Below, in pieces: positions 42,258 to 53,685 of a stretch of 64,000 bases of DNA. Location: positions 1-64,000 of the forward strand of contig NZ_VEXQ01000017.1 of assembly GCF_006376615.1 (NCBI RefSeq). The letters are read 5' to 3'. The notes under the pieces were generated by a model, which worked only from the letters and a program-made list of their open reading frames with translations, had not been told where the DNA came from and did not search any database. This stretch comes from Buttiauxella sp. B2. Its GTDB lineage: Bacteria; Pseudomonadota; Gammaproteobacteria; Enterobacterales; Enterobacteriaceae. The position numbers and the translations under genes were made by a program. The stretch's first letter is position 1, and each line of letters begins with the position of its first letter.

Positions 42258-43193
42258 TTAGTCAAAATCCCGTTCCATTAGCACCGTATCATCACCTTCA
42301 TCAGATGAAGCTACGTAACGGTACGGATTTGGGTTGGATTCGAGCGCACTAAAGATAGCCTGGGCCAAATCGTTCGTGGTTTGCAGATTACGGCACAGTA
42401 GATATTCGGTATCCGGCATAACCGGTAATCCGTCAGCGCTACCCAACACGCGCAGCTCAGGACTCATCATTTCAACTGGACGAGCAGTAACACCCAAGCC
42501 CGCTTTCACTGCAGCACGCACCGCTGAAAGCGTCGAAGCAACATACGCAATGCGCCACGGAATACGCGCTGCATTTAAATGCTCAAGCATCATATCCCGA
42601 TAAGGGCTTGGATCATCGAGCATCACTAAAGGTACGGTTTCACCTTTCTGGAAGACATAATCTGCAGCGCAGTACCATAAAGTCGGCGAAGTACGCAAAG
42701 CAATGGATTCAAAATGCGCGGGTTTAGCCGTCGTGACAACTAAATCAACTTCCTGCTGATTTAGCATTTCAATCATGAACGGGTTACGTTTGACACGCAC
42801 ATCCAATGCAAGCTTTGGATAGACCGAACTTATCCTATTAAGCAGAAATGGCAGGATGGTATCCGCGGTTTCATCAGATGCACCGATAGTGAGTACACCC
42901 TGCAAATTACTAAACATTAGTGAGGTACAGGCTTCATCATTAAAACGCAGAATTTTTCGCGCATAACCCAAAAGCTGAATACCATGCTCTGTCAGAAGCT
43001 TATTACGGCCATGACGGGCAAAAAGCTCTTTCCCAACTAACTGTTCAAGACGCTGCATCTGCTGGCTAACAGCCGATTGAGTACGGCAAACCGCAACTGC
43101 TGCTGCCGCAAAAGTGTTCAAATCTGCTACGGCAACAAAAGTCCTTAGCAGATCGAGGTCGAGATTAAGTATCGGACGATTTGCGTTAATCAT
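42258..43193 (-). CDS. lrhA: LrhA, LysR-type regulator (HexA/PecT family)
   Basis: Regulator of flagella (flhDC), fimbriae and RpoS level in E. coli; 311 aa. The N-terminal winged HTH (about 14-72: [40 protein letters not shown]) is followed by the effector-binding domain. It diverges from alaA and sits upstream of nuo, as in E. coli, and is preceded by a long AT-rich region. Confidence 0.97.
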   Translation of the reverse strand: MINANRPILNLDLDLLRTFVAVADLNTFAAAAVAVCRTQSAVSQQMQRLEQLVGKELFARHGRNKLLTEHGIQLLGYARKILRFNDEACTSLMFSNLQGVLTIGASDETADTILPFLLNRISSVYPKLALDVRVKRNPFMIEMLNQQEVDLVVTTAKPAHFESIALRTSPTLWYCAADYVFQKGETVPLVMLDDPSPYRDMMLEHLNAARIPWRIAYVASTLSAVRAAVKAGLGVTARPVEMMSPELRVLGSADGLPVMPDTEYLLCRNLQTTNDLAQAIFSALESNPNPYRYVASSDEGDDTVLMERDFD

Positions 43194-44203
43194 AATTTTT
43201 TCACTAGTAGGTTGCTCTTACGAGTCTGCCTTAGTTTTATTGCTGTGATTTATCAAAAAGATAAAGCAATTCCCTTTTACAGAACGTCTCCCGAAGGATT
43301 GCACCGTCATCCTGACAGTCGTTCTGACTTTTTATTTTTAATGCACCTCGCCGGTGTGATCCAATAATGTTAATCACGTATTCCGGGGGATATTATACTG
43401 ATGTAAACAACATACAAACATTCGTCTTATCGTACTAGTCACTTAAATTAAAACTAAGTAATTATTGTAAATTCACTTCAACACTGAGTTTTATTTATTC
43501 AACTTATCTCAACAACGAGCGTATCTGCGATGAAAACCTTCTTTCAGCCACTCTGTTGTGTGGGCAATTAACACAACCAAACGACCATACATCAACCCAC
43601 AACAAAACATAGAGTTGCGTAATATTTATCAAAAAACATCTACCATTTTCAGTAGGATATCTTACCGCAAATCTCATCAGCTCATAACTTTTCTTGCGAA
43701 TTATCTGATCTCATTCTCTTTTTTTAATTCATTCTTCAACAGGTTATTCACAAAAACCGCTGATGTCATATCAGGTAAATGAGAAGAAAGTTAACTCTTT
43801 TCGATGTTTATATTAATCACATGCAGAGTTACTTTTATATACATATTATTAACTCACACTAATGCACTCCTTTTAATTTCACGCATGAATATTCAATTTC
43901 CCTTAACTATTACTCAATTTAATTCGCAATTAGATCAGCAGCACCTACTACAGCCACCATATCGCAACAGTTAATTAAATTACAAAAATCAAATTTACAT
44001 GCATTTTTTATTGACATAAAAACAATTATCAACATATAGCTCTGAAATAAGACTATTCATTCGCTTTTACCACCTTATCAACAATTGAAAGATAAATTAG
44101 AGATAGGCCCCTCGACAACCTTCAAATCTGGGCGTAGCAGGAGTACATTGTTGCCTGGTTGCTTCCACGGCAGGAAGTGGCGCTAACATTTAAGGTCAGG
44201 TTC
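43194..44203. other. AT-rich 1-kb lrhA-alaA intergenic region
   Basis: About one kilobase without a convincing gene. Base composition falls well below the neighbours, most strongly at 43440-44060. The lrhA promoter and a long lrhA leader must lie in the right-hand minus strand part, and an alaA promoter candidate at 44011-44040. A 74-codon frame at 43558-43782 starts without a clear ribosome-binding site and has no recognisable family; I do not call it. H-NS binding is a plausible inference. Confidence 0.55.
44011..44040 (+). promoter_or_regulatory. candidate alaA promoter
   Basis: Perfect -35 TTGACA at 44011-44016 and -10-like TATAGC at 44035-44040 with 18-bp spacing. The leader would be about 155 nt before the alaA ATG at 44204. 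Confidence 0.45.
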
Positions 44204-45418
44204 ATGTCCCCTATCGAAAAATCCAGCAAACTTGATAACGTCTGTTATGACATCCGTGGCCCAGTACTCAAAGAGGCGAAACGTCTTGAAGAAGAAGGGA
44301 ATAAAGTCCTCAAGCTGAATATTGGCAACCCTGCGCCATTTGGTTTTGATGCCCCGGATGAGATTCTTGTCGATGTGATTCGTAATCTTCCAACTGCTCA
44401 GGGTTACTGCGACTCGAAAGGGCTCTACACCGCACGCAAAGCCATCATGCAGCACTATCAGGCACGTGAAATGCGGGATGTGACGGTTGAAGACATCTAC
44501 ATTGGCAACGGTGTTTCTGAGCTTATCGTCCAATCAATGCAAGCGTTGCTGAACAGCGGTGACGAGATGTTGGTTCCGGCTCCAGATTATCCTTTATGGA
44601 CTGCCGCGGTTTCGCTTTCCAGCGGTAAAGCTGTTCACTATTTATGTGATGAGTCAGCAGGCTGGTTCCCGGACCTTGATGATATTCGCGCTAAAATCAC
44701 GCCGCGTACTCGCGGTATCGTGATTATTAACCCGAACAATCCAACAGGTGCGGTTTACTCTAAAGAGCTGCTATTAGAAGTAGTAGAAATCGCCCGCCAG
44801 CATAATTTGATTATTTTTGCTGATGAAATCTACGACAAGATTCTTTATGACGCTGCACAACACCATTCAATCGCGGCACTAGCACCTGATTTGCTGACTG
44901 TTACTTTTAATGGCTTATCCAAAACTTACCGTGTTGCTGGCTTCCGCCAGGGCTGGATGGTGTTGAACGGGCCGAAAAAGCATGCAAAAGGTTATATTGA
45001 AGGGCTGGAGATGCTGGCGTCGATGCGTTTGTGTGCCAACGTTCCTGCCCAGCATGCAATTCAGACAGCGTTGGGTGGCTATCAAAGCATCAGTGAGTTC
45101 ATTGCTCCTGGTGGACGTCTGTACGAGCAACGCAATCGCGCATGGGAACTCATTAACGATATTCCTGGTGTGTCATGTGTGAAACCACAGGGGGCGCTGT
45201 ATATGTTCCCAAAAATTGACGCCAAACGCTTTAATATCCACGACGACCAAAAAATGGTGCTGGATTTCTTACTGCAAGAAAAAGTTCTGCTGGTTCAAGG
45301 AACTGCATTTAACTGGCCGTGGCCTGATCACGTACGTATTGTAACCCTGCCTCGTGTTGATGAGCTGGAGATGGCCATCAATAAATTTGGCCGTTTCCTC
45401 GGACATTACCACCAGTAA
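44204..45418 (+). CDS. alaA: AlaA, glutamate-pyruvate aminotransferase
   Basis: PLP-dependent class I aminotransferase making alanine from pyruvate and glutamate. I start at MSPIEKSSKLDNVCYDIRG (44204), with GGTCAGG upstream, giving 404 aa; a 15-codon upstream extension is unlikely. PLP-site motifs: INPNNPTGAVYSKE, DEIYDKILYD, and the lysine in FNGLSKTYRVAGFRQGW. It is plus-strand and followed 78 bp later by yfbR. Confidence 0.96.
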   Translation: MSPIEKSSKLDNVCYDIRGPVLKEAKRLEEEGNKVLKLNIGNPAPFGFDAPDEILVDVIRNLPTAQGYCDSKGLYTARKAIMQHYQAREMRDVTVEDIYIGNGVSELIVQSMQALLNSGDEMLVPAPDYPLWTAAVSLSSGKAVHYLCDESAGWFPDLDDIRAKITPRTRGIVIINPNNPTGAVYSKELLLEVVEIARQHNLIIFADEIYDKILYDAAQHHSIAALAPDLLTVTFNGLSKTYRVAGFRQGWMVLNGPKKHAKGYIEGLEMLASMRLCANVPAQHAIQTALGGYQSISEFIAPGGRLYEQRNRAWELINDIPGVSCVKPQGALYMFPKIDAKRFNIHDDQKMVLDFLLQEKVLLVQGTAFNWPWPDHVRIVTLPRVDELEMAINKFGRFLGHYHQ

Positions 45419-45496
45419 CCCTCGCGGGGGAGATGTTTGCATCTTCCCCCGACTCGCCGCACAATGGTTTTCTTTGCTTACGCACCGAGTGAACCT

Positions 45497-46096
45497 ATGA
45501 GCCAGAGCCATTTTTTTGCCCACCTTTCACGTCTCAAACTAATTAATCGCTGGCCGCTGATGCGTAATGTGCGTACCGAGAATGTTTCGGAGCATAGTCT
45601 GCAAGTCGCTATGGTGGCTCATGCATTAGCGGTGATTAAGAACCGTAAATTTAATGGACAAATTAATGCCGAACACGTTGCATTACTGGCGATGTATCAC
45701 GATGCCAGCGAAGTGTTGACGGGTGATTTGCCTACCCCGGTGAAGTATTTCAATTCGCAAATAGCCCACGAATATAAAGCCATTGAGAAAATCGCTCAGC
45801 AAAAGCTCATCGATATGGTGCCGGAAGAGTTACGCGATATCTGGGCGCCACTTATCGATGAACATCAAAGCAGCGATGAAGAAAGAGCCATTGTTAAACA
45901 GGCTGATGCATTGTGCGCCTATCTGAAATGTCTGGAAGAACTCTCCGCTGGAAACAATGAGTTTTTGCTGGCAAAAAGCCGGCTAGAGAAAACACTGGCG
46001 GACCGCCACAGCGAAGAAATGGACTATTTCATGAATGTTTTTGTGCCAAGCTTCCAGCTCTCACTAGACGAGATTAGCCAGGATTCTCCGCTTTAA
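45497..46096 (+). CDS. yfbR: YfbR, 5'-deoxynucleotidase
   Basis: HD-domain phosphohydrolase that dephosphorylates deoxyribonucleoside 5'-monophosphates. I start at [19 protein letters not shown] (45497), giving 199 aa, the E. coli length. HD-site residues are in [17 protein letters not shown] (His), [16 protein letters not shown] (His-Asp) and [12 protein letters not shown] (Asp). Cotranscription with alaA is possible. Confidence 0.95.
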   Translation: MSQSHFFAHLSRLKLINRWPLMRNVRTENVSEHSLQVAMVAHALAVIKNRKFNGQINAEHVALLAMYHDASEVLTGDLPTPVKYFNSQIAHEYKAIEKIAQQKLIDMVPEELRDIWAPLIDEHQSSDEERAIVKQADALCAYLKCLEELSAGNNEFLLAKSRLEKTLADRHSEEMDYFMNVFVPSFQLSLDEISQDSPL

Positions 46097-46115
46097 GTGT
46101 AGTTTTTTGATACTG

Positions 46116-46139
46116 GGCTCCCTCCCTTTTTAGGGAGGG
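46116..46139. repeat. CCCTCCC palindrome, yfbR-yfbS junction
   Basis: CTCCCTCCCT and AGGGAGGG around a T4-5 loop lie between convergent yfbR and yfbS. It may act as a shared transcription end, although the T-run is in the loop. Same motif class as the repeats at 16441, 29692 and 62798. Confidence 0.6.
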
Positions 46140-46149
46140 TGAAAAACGA

Positions 46150-47982
46150 TTAAAACGGAAATAACATCGGCACCATCACCACGCTCACCACCATTACAAT
46201 CACGGTAAACGGCACACCCATTTTCACAAAATCACTGAATTTATAATTCCCCGGCCCCAGAACCAGCGTGTTTACAGGGGACGATACTGGCGTCATAAAT
46301 GCTGCTGATGCGGCCAATGCCACAATCATAGCGAACGGGTAAGGCGAAACACCCATTGATTTTGCTGCAGCCAGCGCGATAGGTGCCATTAAAACGGCTG
46401 TCGCGGTATTTGAGATAAACAAACCAATCGCAGCGCACATCACAAACAGGCAAATCAGCATAAAATGCGGGCCGTAACCGCCCCCCATATGCATTAAGCC
46501 ATTAACGATTAAATCCACACCACCAGTTTTTTGCAGCGCAAGTGCGAATGGCATCATGCCAACAATCAAAATAATGCTTGGCCAATGCACTGCTTTATAT
46601 GCGCTTTCCATATCAATGCAGCGAAATTTCCCCATCAGCAAACAGGCAATGATTGCGGCAATGGTATTAGGAATTTCGTCGGTCAGCATTAGTGCAACCA
46701 TCAACGCCAGGCAAAATATTGCGTGCGGTGCCTGGCTATGCGCCGGGGATGCTTCGCCCTCTTCCACTGGCAAATTTAGCACCAGAAAATCGCGGCCTTT
46801 CATCTGCAACTGGCTAATCAGTTTCCAGTCACCGACCACCAGCAAAATATCGCCGAGCTGCAACGATTCATCGACCAGCAGCCCTTCCATTGCTTCACCA
46901 TTACGGCGTAGCCCTACGATATTCAGACCATAACGAGTACGGAAACCTATTTCGCGTATTGTTTGCCCAAGCAGCTCTGAATCTGGAATGAGAGAAACTT
47001 CAGCCATGCCAACATCAAGCGCCTGGTCTGAGAAATATTCGCCGCGCAGTATCATTGGCTCGAGCCTCTGCTCGCTACAAAACTCACGCAGATCGACTTC
47101 GGATGCGGACATATCAATCAGCAAAACATCGTGCGCACGGAACTCAGTGACGCCGGTAACGTTAACGATAACCCGTCGGAATTTACGCCATCGTTCAAGG
47201 CCGATGACGTTTGCGCCATAGCGCTCACGCAATTTTAAATCATCAAGACGATGGCCCACCATCGGTGAACCAGGGCGAATGGCGAGACGACGCGCACGGC
47301 CAGTGAGCCGATAGTCTTTAATCAAATCGCGAAAAGTACGGCGTCGCCAATCATGTTTCCCGTCGTCTTTGTCCTGCCCTTTTAATGCAAAGCGCGCGAT
47401 AAGCATGTAGCCAATACCCAGCAGTAAAATCACCAGGCCAATCGGCGTAACGCTAAAGAAGTGGAAACCCTGTAATCCTTCGCGCAACAATTCACTGTTC
47501 ACCACCAGGTTTGGCGGTGTAGCGACTAACGTCATCATGCCGCTAATCAATCCAGCAAAACTCAGGGGCATCATTAAGCGTGAAGGAGACGTTTTCATGC
47601 GCATGGAAACGCTGAGAACCACCGGGATAAATATTGCGACCACGCCAGTCGAGCTCATAAAAGCGCCCAGCCCCGCGACCGTTAGCATCAGCATAACCAA
47701 CATTTTGGTTTCACTGCTGCCAGCGACATCCACCAGCCAGGAGCCCATTTTTGAGGCAACACCAGTGCGCACAAGGCCATCGCCTATAATAAAAAGCGCA
47801 GCAATCAGAATAACGTTGGGATCGCTAAAGCCAGAAAAAGCTTCGCTAAGAGTAAGTGTTTTGCTAAGAACAAAAGCAATAATGACAAGTAAAGCAATCG
47901 CATCCATGCGTATTTTTCCAGTGGCAAATAGCACCACCGCAATCGCTAATAACGATAAAACCCAAATAAGTTCCGAGTTCAA
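46150..47982 (-). CDS. yfbS: YfbS, SLC13-like transporter with TrkA-C domains
   Basis: A 610-aa inner-membrane protein. Two groups of hydrophobic helices (about 5-190 and 420-605) have the ion-transporter-superfamily/SLC13 look, with [20 protein letters not shown] and [17 protein letters not shown] as paired hairpin motifs. They flank a cytosolic region with two RCK/TrkA-C domains (about 225-390). Substrate is not established; a dicarboxylate or sulfate carrier is inferred. Confidence 0.93.
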   Translation of the reverse strand: MNSELIWVLSLLAIAVVLFATGKIRMDAIALLVIIAFVLSKTLTLSEAFSGFSDPNVILIAALFIIGDGLVRTGVASKMGSWLVDVAGSSETKMLVMLMLTVAGLGAFMSSTGVVAIFIPVVLSVSMRMKTSPSRLMMPLSFAGLISGMMTLVATPPNLVVNSELLREGLQGFHFFSVTPIGLVILLLGIGYMLIARFALKGQDKDDGKHDWRRRTFRDLIKDYRLTGRARRLAIRPGSPMVGHRLDDLKLRERYGANVIGLERWRKFRRVIVNVTGVTEFRAHDVLLIDMSASEVDLREFCSEQRLEPMILRGEYFSDQALDVGMAEVSLIPDSELLGQTIREIGFRTRYGLNIVGLRRNGEAMEGLLVDESLQLGDILLVVGDWKLISQLQMKGRDFLVLNLPVEEGEASPAHSQAPHAIFCLALMVALMLTDEIPNTIAAIIACLLMGKFRCIDMESAYKAVHWPSIILIVGMMPFALALQKTGGVDLIVNGLMHMGGGYGPHFMLICLFVMCAAIGLFISNTATAVLMAPIALAAAKSMGVSPYPFAMIVALAASAAFMTPVSSPVNTLVLGPGNYKFSDFVKMGVPFTVIVMVVSVVMVPMLFPF

Positions 47983-48024
47983 AACAAATCCTTATGAGTT
48001 GCCTCAGGGGTTAAAATAATGGCA

Positions 48025-48050
48025 TAAAAAAGCCCCACTATCGCGGGGCT
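48025..48050 (-). terminator. terminator after hxpA
   Basis: AGCCCC (48031-48036) / GGGGCT (48045-48050) stem followed on the minus strand by six Ts, 11 bp past the hxpA stop. It separates hxpA from yfbS. Confidence 0.88.
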
Positions 48051-48061
48051 AAATCATGTGT

Positions 48062-48721
48062 TTAGTGTTTTCTAAGCACTTCAACTGTACCATCAGGCAA
48101 CTTTTGCACCAGCAATTCGGTCAACGAATGCAGCGCATAATCGACATGCTCAAGGCGCGGCGTATCAGCCGGAGCATTAACCGCAATAACATGGCAGCCT
48201 GCAGCAAGGCCAGACAGTACGCCCGCAGGGGCATCTTCCACAACTACGCATTCTTCAGGTTCCAGGCCTAACAATTGCGCACCAAGCAAGTAGGCATCAG
48301 GTTCTGGTTTCCCACGAGCAACACGTTCAGCAGTGACAAGCACTTCTGGTTCTGGCAATCCACCTGCTGCACGGCGAGCCGAAGCTACAGGTAGTGAACC
48401 CGAAGTCACAATAGCCCAGGGAATGCCCGCTTCGTTCAGATGAGTCAATAACTCCACGGCACCTGGCAAGGCGATAATCCCGTCAGTGTCCGCAGACTCG
48501 ATTTTTTCGAGACGTAAAAACTCCAGTTGGATCTCTTCCTCAGAAGCACCAGCCATAAAGTGGCGTAACGAAGTGATCGCCTGTTTGCCATGAATGAAGC
48601 CTAAGACTTCTTGTGGCGAAATATCGAATCGCTTTGCCCAGTTAATCCATGCACGCTCAACGGCTGGCAGGGAGTCAACCAGAGTCCCATCCAAATCAAA
48701 CAAGAAACCTTTGCACTTCAC
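48062..48721 (-). CDS. hxpA: HxpA (YfbT), HAD sugar phosphatase
   Basis: HAD-superfamily hexitol/sugar phosphatase, 219 aa. I choose the GTG start at 48721 (V/MKCKGFLFDLDGTLVDS), preceded by GGGAG, over an ATG at 48742 that lies inside yfbU. HAD motifs: DLDGT (nucleophile Asp), VTSGS (motif II), KPEPDAY (Lys) and VVEDAPAG (motif IV). The stop of yfbU precedes the start by 13 bp. Confidence 0.93.
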   Translation of the reverse strand: MKCKGFLFDLDGTLVDSLPAVERAWINWAKRFDISPQEVLGFIHGKQAITSLRHFMAGASEEEIQLEFLRLEKIESADTDGIIALPGAVELLTHLNEAGIPWAIVTSGSLPVASARRAAGGLPEPEVLVTAERVARGKPEPDAYLLGAQLLGLEPEECVVVEDAPAGVLSGLAAGCHVIAVNAPADTPRLEHVDYALHSLTELLVQKLPDGTVEVLRKH

Positions 48722-48734
48722 TACGCTTCTCCCT

Positions 48735-49274
<540 letters not shown>

Positions 49275-49326
49275 TTAAGTCCTGCTAAACAGTATGCCTT
49301 CCTTTATATGCGTAACCGCAGGGCAA

Positions 49327-49782
49327 TTACAAATCATCCAGAAAAGTTTTATCCAACTGTTTGAACGCACGTTTAAGCACTTCGGCCAGAGCCTGATAAT
49401 CGGGTTTGCCTTCGAGTGGCGCTAACGCCTGCCCTGCGTCTTGTAATTTACCGCGAACTTCGTAGAACCAACTGAGTATTGAAGGTGGTAACGGCGTTAC
49501 GGAACGTTTACCTAACCACCACAGCCCTTGCATTGGCAAACTACAAGCGAATAAAGCGGTTGCTACAGCTGGGCCAAGCTGGCCGCCAAGCGCAATTTGC
49601 CAGGTCAGCGTGAACACAGCAAGCGGGGGCATAAAGCGGATAGCAAAACGCGTGGCACGGATGACACGGTTCTCAACGAAGACAGGCGCAAGGCGTTTAT
49701 CGACAGGCCAGGTCTTCGAATAGTGTTGTCCACGGCTGAACATGCTAAACCAGCTTGCGTGGCTATTTAAGGGTGTCGACAT
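49327..49782 (-). CDS. yfbV: YfbV, terminus macrodomain-linked membrane protein
   Basis: UPF0208 inner-membrane protein of 151 aa with two hydrophobic helices (about 50-70 and 72-92). In E. coli it limits long-range contacts of the Ter macrodomain with its flanks. Its job is inferred from family; the sequence only shows membrane segments and a cytosolic C-terminus. It diverges from ackA. Confidence 0.92.
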   Translation of the reverse strand: MSTPLNSHASWFSMFSRGQHYSKTWPVDKRLAPVFVENRVIRATRFAIRFMPPLAVFTLTWQIALGGQLGPAVATALFACSLPMQGLWWLGKRSVTPLPPSILSWFYEVRGKLQDAGQALAPLEGKPDYQALAEVLKRAFKQLDKTFLDDL

Positions 49783-50117
49783 GGCTTTACCTCAACTTCA
49801 CATATAAAAAATAAAATTTTTGTGCAATATAACAACTCTAAATTACATGGTTCAAAATATTTTGTCTTTGACCGTCGCATTCAGGTATCCTGTGCCGGCC
49901 TTGACGGCCGTAGAAGGGAAACCGCAGGTTGTCAAATTTTTGCTCAGTTCGCTATTGCCGGAAAATCACGCAATATGGCGTAAACTCTAGAGTATTTATT
50001 CGTCATGCCAAATAAACGCTTCTGGCATGACGTTAATCATAAATGTCTGTCTCATCATGCGCTACGCTGAGAGACTAAATGACGTTTTTTTAGCCACGTA
50101 TAAAAGTAGGTACTTCC
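49783..50117. promoter_or_regulatory. yfbV-ackA divergent region
   Basis: A 335-bp divergent gap. It has a perfect 10-bp inverted repeat CGTCATGCCA (50001-50010) / TGGCATGACG (50023-50032), about 85 bp upstream of ackA. The last 60 bp (AGCCACGTA, GGTACTTCC before ATG) closely resemble E. coli. No clear -35/-10 pair could be fixed. Confidence 0.55.
50001..50032. repeat. perfect inverted repeat upstream of ackA
   Basis: Arms CGTCATGCCA and TGGCATGACG are perfect 10-bp complements with a 12-nt loop. It may be an operator or, if transcribed, a leader hairpin before ackA. Confidence 0.7.
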
Positions 50118-50124
50118 ATGTCGA
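50116..50124 (+). promoter_or_regulatory. predicted SdhX pairing site at the ackA start codon
   Basis: CCATGTCGA covers the ackA ATG and is the exact reverse complement of TCGACATGG in the candidate SdhX sRNA at 10048-10056. In E. coli SdhX represses ackA translation, so pairing here would occlude initiation. Confidence 0.6.
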
Positions 50125-51320
50125 GTAAGCTAGTACTGGTTCTGAACTGCGGTAGCTCTTCACTGAAATTCGCAATTATTGATGCTGTGAACGGTGATGA
50201 GTACCTCTCTGGTTTAGCCGAATGTTTCCATCTTCCTGAAGCACGTATCAAGTGGAAAATGGATGGCGGTAAACAAGAAGCGGCTTTGGGTGCAGGCGCC
50301 GCTCACAGCGAAGCTCTGAACTTTATGGTTAATACCATTTTGGCACAAAAACCTGAATTGTCCGAGCAACTGACCGCTATCGGTCACCGTATCGTTCACG
50401 GCGGCGAGAAGTACACAAGCTCCGTTGTTATCGACGAGACCGTGATTCAGGGTATCAAAGATTCTGCTTCTTTTGCACCGTTGCATAACCCGGCGCACCT
50501 GATCGGTATCGCTGAAGCACTGAAGTCCTTCCCTAAACTGGCTGATAAAAACGTTGCTGTGTTTGACACCGCGTTCCACCAGACCATGCCAGAAGAATCT
50601 TATCTCTATGCTCTGCCGTACAAATTGTACAAAGAGCACGGCGTTCGTCGCTACGGCGCACACGGCACCAGCCACTTCTACGTGACTCAAGAAGCCGCGA
50701 AAATGCTGAACAAGCCAGTGGAAGAAGTGAACATCATCACTTGCCACTTGGGCAACGGCGGTTCTGTTTCTGCAATCCGTAACGGCAAGTGTGTTGACAC
50801 CTCTATGGGTCTAACTCCGCTGGAAGGTCTGGTCATGGGCACCCGCTCTGGTGACATCGATCCAGCGATTATCTTCCACCTACATGACTCTTTGGGCATG
50901 AGTGTTGATGACATCAACAAAATGCTGACCAAAGAATCTGGCCTGTTGGGTCTGACTGAAGTCACCAGCGACTGCCGTTATGTTGAAGACAACTACACGA
51001 CTAAAGAAGATGCTAAACGTGCTATGGATGTGTTCTGCCACCGTCTGGCTAAATACATCGGCTCTTACACTGCGCTGATGGATGGTCGTCTGGACGCAGT
51101 TGTGTTCACCGGTGGTATCGGCGAAAACGCAGCAATGGTACGCGAGCTGTCTCTGGGCAAACTGGGTGTTCTGGGCTTCGAAGTTGACCACGAACGCAAC
51201 CTGGCTGCGCGCTTTGGTAAATCAGGCTTCATCAACAAAGAGGGTACCCGTGCTGCGGTGGTCATTCCGACCAACGAAGAACTGGTTATCGCTCAGGATG
51301 CGTCTCGCCTGACCGCTTGA
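50118..51320 (+). CDS. ackA: AckA, acetate kinase
   Basis: Interconverts acetyl phosphate and acetate with ATP; 400 aa. ASKHA-fold motifs: [13 protein letters not shown] at the N-terminus, [29 protein letters not shown], and [11 protein letters not shown] near the C-terminus. It forms an operon with pta (81-bp gap with a hairpin). The start codon region CCATGTCGA is fully complementary to the SdhX-like RNA from the end of the sdh-suc operon. Confidence 0.98.
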   Translation: MSSKLVLVLNCGSSSLKFAIIDAVNGDEYLSGLAECFHLPEARIKWKMDGGKQEAALGAGAAHSEALNFMVNTILAQKPELSEQLTAIGHRIVHGGEKYTSSVVIDETVIQGIKDSASFAPLHNPAHLIGIAEALKSFPKLADKNVAVFDTAFHQTMPEESYLYALPYKLYKEHGVRRYGAHGTSHFYVTQEAAKMLNKPVEEVNIITCHLGNGGSVSAIRNGKCVDTSMGLTPLEGLVMGTRSGDIDPAIIFHLHDSLGMSVDDINKMLTKESGLLGLTEVTSDCRYVEDNYTTKEDAKRAMDVFCHRLAKYIGSYTALMDGRLDAVVFTGGIGENAAMVRELSLGKLGVLGFEVDHERNLAARFGKSGFINKEGTRAAVVIPTNEELVIAQDASRLTA

Positions 51321-51328
51321 TTCTCCTT

Positions 51329-51356
51329 ACCGCCAGCCTTCGCTGGCGGTGTTGTT
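51329..51356 (+). terminator. ackA-pta intercistronic hairpin
   Basis: ACCGCCAGC-CTTC-GCTGGCGGT is a perfect 9-bp stem followed by a short T-rich tract (GTTGTTTT). It probably gives partial termination or stabilises the ackA mRNA, allowing higher AckA than Pta. Confidence 0.8.
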
Positions 51357-51401
51357 TTCTGAGTCTCACAAGCCATGCTTGTGCAACAAAGAGGTTATAC
51401 C

Positions 51402-53543
51402 GTGTCTCGTACTATTATGTTGATCCCTACCGGAACCAGCGTCGGCCTGACCAGCGTCAGCCTTGGTGTTATCCGTGCTATGGAACAAAAAGGCGTTCGC
51501 CTTAGCGTTTTCAAACCTATCGCCCAACCGCGTACCGGTGACGATACTCCAGATCAAACCACCAGCATTGTGCGTGTAAACACCAGCATCCCTACTGCTG
51601 AGCCGCTGCACATGGCACACGTTGAGTCACTGCTGTCCAGTAACCAACAAGACGTGCTGATGGAAGAGATCATCGCCAACTTCCATAACAGCAGCAAAGA
51701 CGCTGAAGTGGTACTGGTTGAAGGTCTGGTCCCGACTCGTAAGCATCAGTTTGCGCAGTCTCTGAACTACGAAATTGCTAAAACGCTGAACGCTGAAATC
51801 GTCTTTGTTATGTCTCTGGGTAACAACTCCCCAGAGCAGATGAAAGAGCGTATCGAACTGGCTCGTAGCAGCTTCGGTGGCAGCAAAAATACCAACATCA
51901 CTGGCGTTATCATTAACAAACTGAATGCCCCAGTTGATGAGCAAGGTCGTACTCGCCCAGACCTGTCCGAGATTTTCGATGACTCCACTAAAGCGAGCAT
52001 CGCAAACATCGATCCTAAAGAACTGTTTGCTGACAGCCCGCTGCCAGTTCTGGGTTGTGTGCCGTGGAGTTTCGATCTGATCGCAACTCGCGCAATTGAT
52101 ATGGCGCGTCACCTGAACGCAACCATCATCAACGAAGGCGACATCAAAACTCGTCGCGTGAAATCTGTTACCTTCTGTGCGCGCAGTATTCCGCACATGC
52201 TGGAACACTTCCGCCCAGGTTCTCTGCTGGTCACTTCCGCAGACCGCCCAGACGTGCTGGTTGCAGCGTGCCTGGCCGCAATGAACGGCGTTGATATCGG
52301 TGCCGTTTTGCTGACCGGTGGTTACGAAATGGACCCACGCGTGAGCAAACTGTGTGAGCGTGCATTCGCAACGGGCCTGCCGTTGTTCATGGTTGATACC
52401 AACACCTGGCAGACTTCCCTGAGCCTGCAAAGCTTCAACCTGGAAGTTCCAACTGACGACCATCAGCGTATCGAGAAAGTGCAGGAATATGTGGCAAGCC
52501 ACATTGATGCAAACTGGATTGAATCCCTGACTGCAACGTCCGAGCGCAGCCGTCGTCTGTCTCCTCCAGCCTTCCGTTATCAGCTCACTGAGCTGGCACG
52601 TAAAGCCGGCAAACGTGTTGTACTGCCAGAAGGCGAAGAGCCGCGTACTGTTAAAGCAGCCGCGATTTGTGCTGAACGTGGTATCGCAACTTGCGTACTG
52701 TTGGGTAACCCGGATGAAATCACCCGTGTTGCAGCAGCGCAAGGCGTTGAGTTGAGCGCAGGCATCGAAATCGTCGATCCAGAAGTGGTTCGCGAGAGCT
52801 ACGTTGCGCGTCTGGTTGAGCTGCGTAAGAGTAAAGGCATGACCGAAGCCGTTGCTCGCGAGCAACTGGAAGATAACGTTGTGCTGGGCACTCTGATGCT
52901 TGAGCAAGACGAAGTTGACGGGCTGGTTTCCGGTGCTGTTCACACCACCGCAAACACCATTCGTCCTCCGTTGCAGCTTATCAAAACAGCACCTGGTAGC
53001 TCTCTGGTTTCTTCTGTGTTCTTCATGCTGCTGCCTGAACAAGTTTATGTTTACGGTGACTGTGCGATTAACCCAGACCCAACTGCTGAGCAACTGGCAG
53101 AAATCGCTATTCAGTCTGCGGATTCCGCTGCTGCATTCGGTATCGATCCACGTGTTGCGATGCTGTCCTACTCCACCGGTACTTCTGGTGCAGGTAGCGA
53201 CGTTGAGAAAGTACGCGAAGCTACGCGTATTGCTCAGGAAAAACGTCCTGACCTGGTCATAGACGGTCCGTTGCAGTACGACGCCGCAGTTATGGCCGAT
53301 GTTGCCAAATCCAAAGCGCCAAACTCACCGGTTGCGGGTCGCGCTACCGTGTTCATCTTCCCAGACCTGAACACCGGTAACACCACCTATAAAGCGGTAC
53401 AGCGCTCTGCCGATCTGATCTCCATCGGGCCAATGCTGCAAGGTATGCGTAAACCCGTTAACGACCTGTCTCGTGGCGCACTGGTTGACGATATCGTTTA
53501 CACCATCGCTCTAACTGCGATTCAGTCTGCTCAGCAAGAGTAA
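51402..53543 (+). CDS. pta: Pta, phosphate acetyltransferase
   Basis: Makes acetyl phosphate from acetyl-CoA; 713 aa from a GTG start at 51402 ([20 protein letters not shown]). GAGGT lies 7 bp upstream, and an ATG at 51375 is not conserved. It has the long enteric architecture: P-loop-like N-terminal domain (1-220), DRTGG regulatory domain (about 225-330) and C-terminal catalytic PTA domain (about 390-713) with [19 protein letters not shown]. Confidence 0.97.
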   Translation: MSRTIMLIPTGTSVGLTSVSLGVIRAMEQKGVRLSVFKPIAQPRTGDDTPDQTTSIVRVNTSIPTAEPLHMAHVESLLSSNQQDVLMEEIIANFHNSSKDAEVVLVEGLVPTRKHQFAQSLNYEIAKTLNAEIVFVMSLGNNSPEQMKERIELARSSFGGSKNTNITGVIINKLNAPVDEQGRTRPDLSEIFDDSTKASIANIDPKELFADSPLPVLGCVPWSFDLIATRAIDMARHLNATIINEGDIKTRRVKSVTFCARSIPHMLEHFRPGSLLVTSADRPDVLVAACLAAMNGVDIGAVLLTGGYEMDPRVSKLCERAFATGLPLFMVDTNTWQTSLSLQSFNLEVPTDDHQRIEKVQEYVASHIDANWIESLTATSERSRRLSPPAFRYQLTELARKAGKRVVLPEGEEPRTVKAAAICAERGIATCVLLGNPDEITRVAAAQGVELSAGIEIVDPEVVRESYVARLVELRKSKGMTEAVAREQLEDNVVLGTLMLEQDEVDGLVSGAVHTTANTIRPPLQLIKTAPGSSLVSSVFFMLLPEQVYVYGDCAINPDPTAEQLAEIAIQSADSAAAFGIDPRVAMLSYSTGTSGAGSDVEKVREATRIAQEKRPDLVIDGPLQYDAAVMADVAKSKAPNSPVAGRATVFIFPDLNTGNTTYKAVQRSADLISIGPMLQGMRKPVNDLSRGALVDDIVYTIALTAIQSAQQE

Positions 53544-53560
53544 GTCTTTCTGAGAAACAA

Positions 53561-53590
53561 AAAGGCCGCATTAATATGCGGCCTTTTTTA
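53561..53590 (+). terminator. pta terminator (bidirectional)
   Basis: AAAAGGCCGCAT-TAAT-ATGCGGCCTTTTTT: GC-rich stem with A and T tails on both sides, 18 bp after pta. It may also terminate the converging yfcD transcript. Confidence 0.92.
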
Positions 53591-53685
53591 TAATTGGTGT
53601 TTTTGTCACAGTCAAAAACATTCAAAAATTTGCTATTTGGATGTTCACTGATTAACAATCAAAACATAACCAACTGATAAATAAA

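Noticed and set aside
43558-43782. 74-codon frame in the lrhA-alaA gap
   Set aside because: AT-rich composition gives Phe/Ser/Asn/Lys-heavy translation, start lacks a ribosome-binding site, no family match.
51627-53093. 488-codon minus-strand frame opposite pta
   Set aside because: Antisense shadow of pta; no start signal and no plausible protein family.
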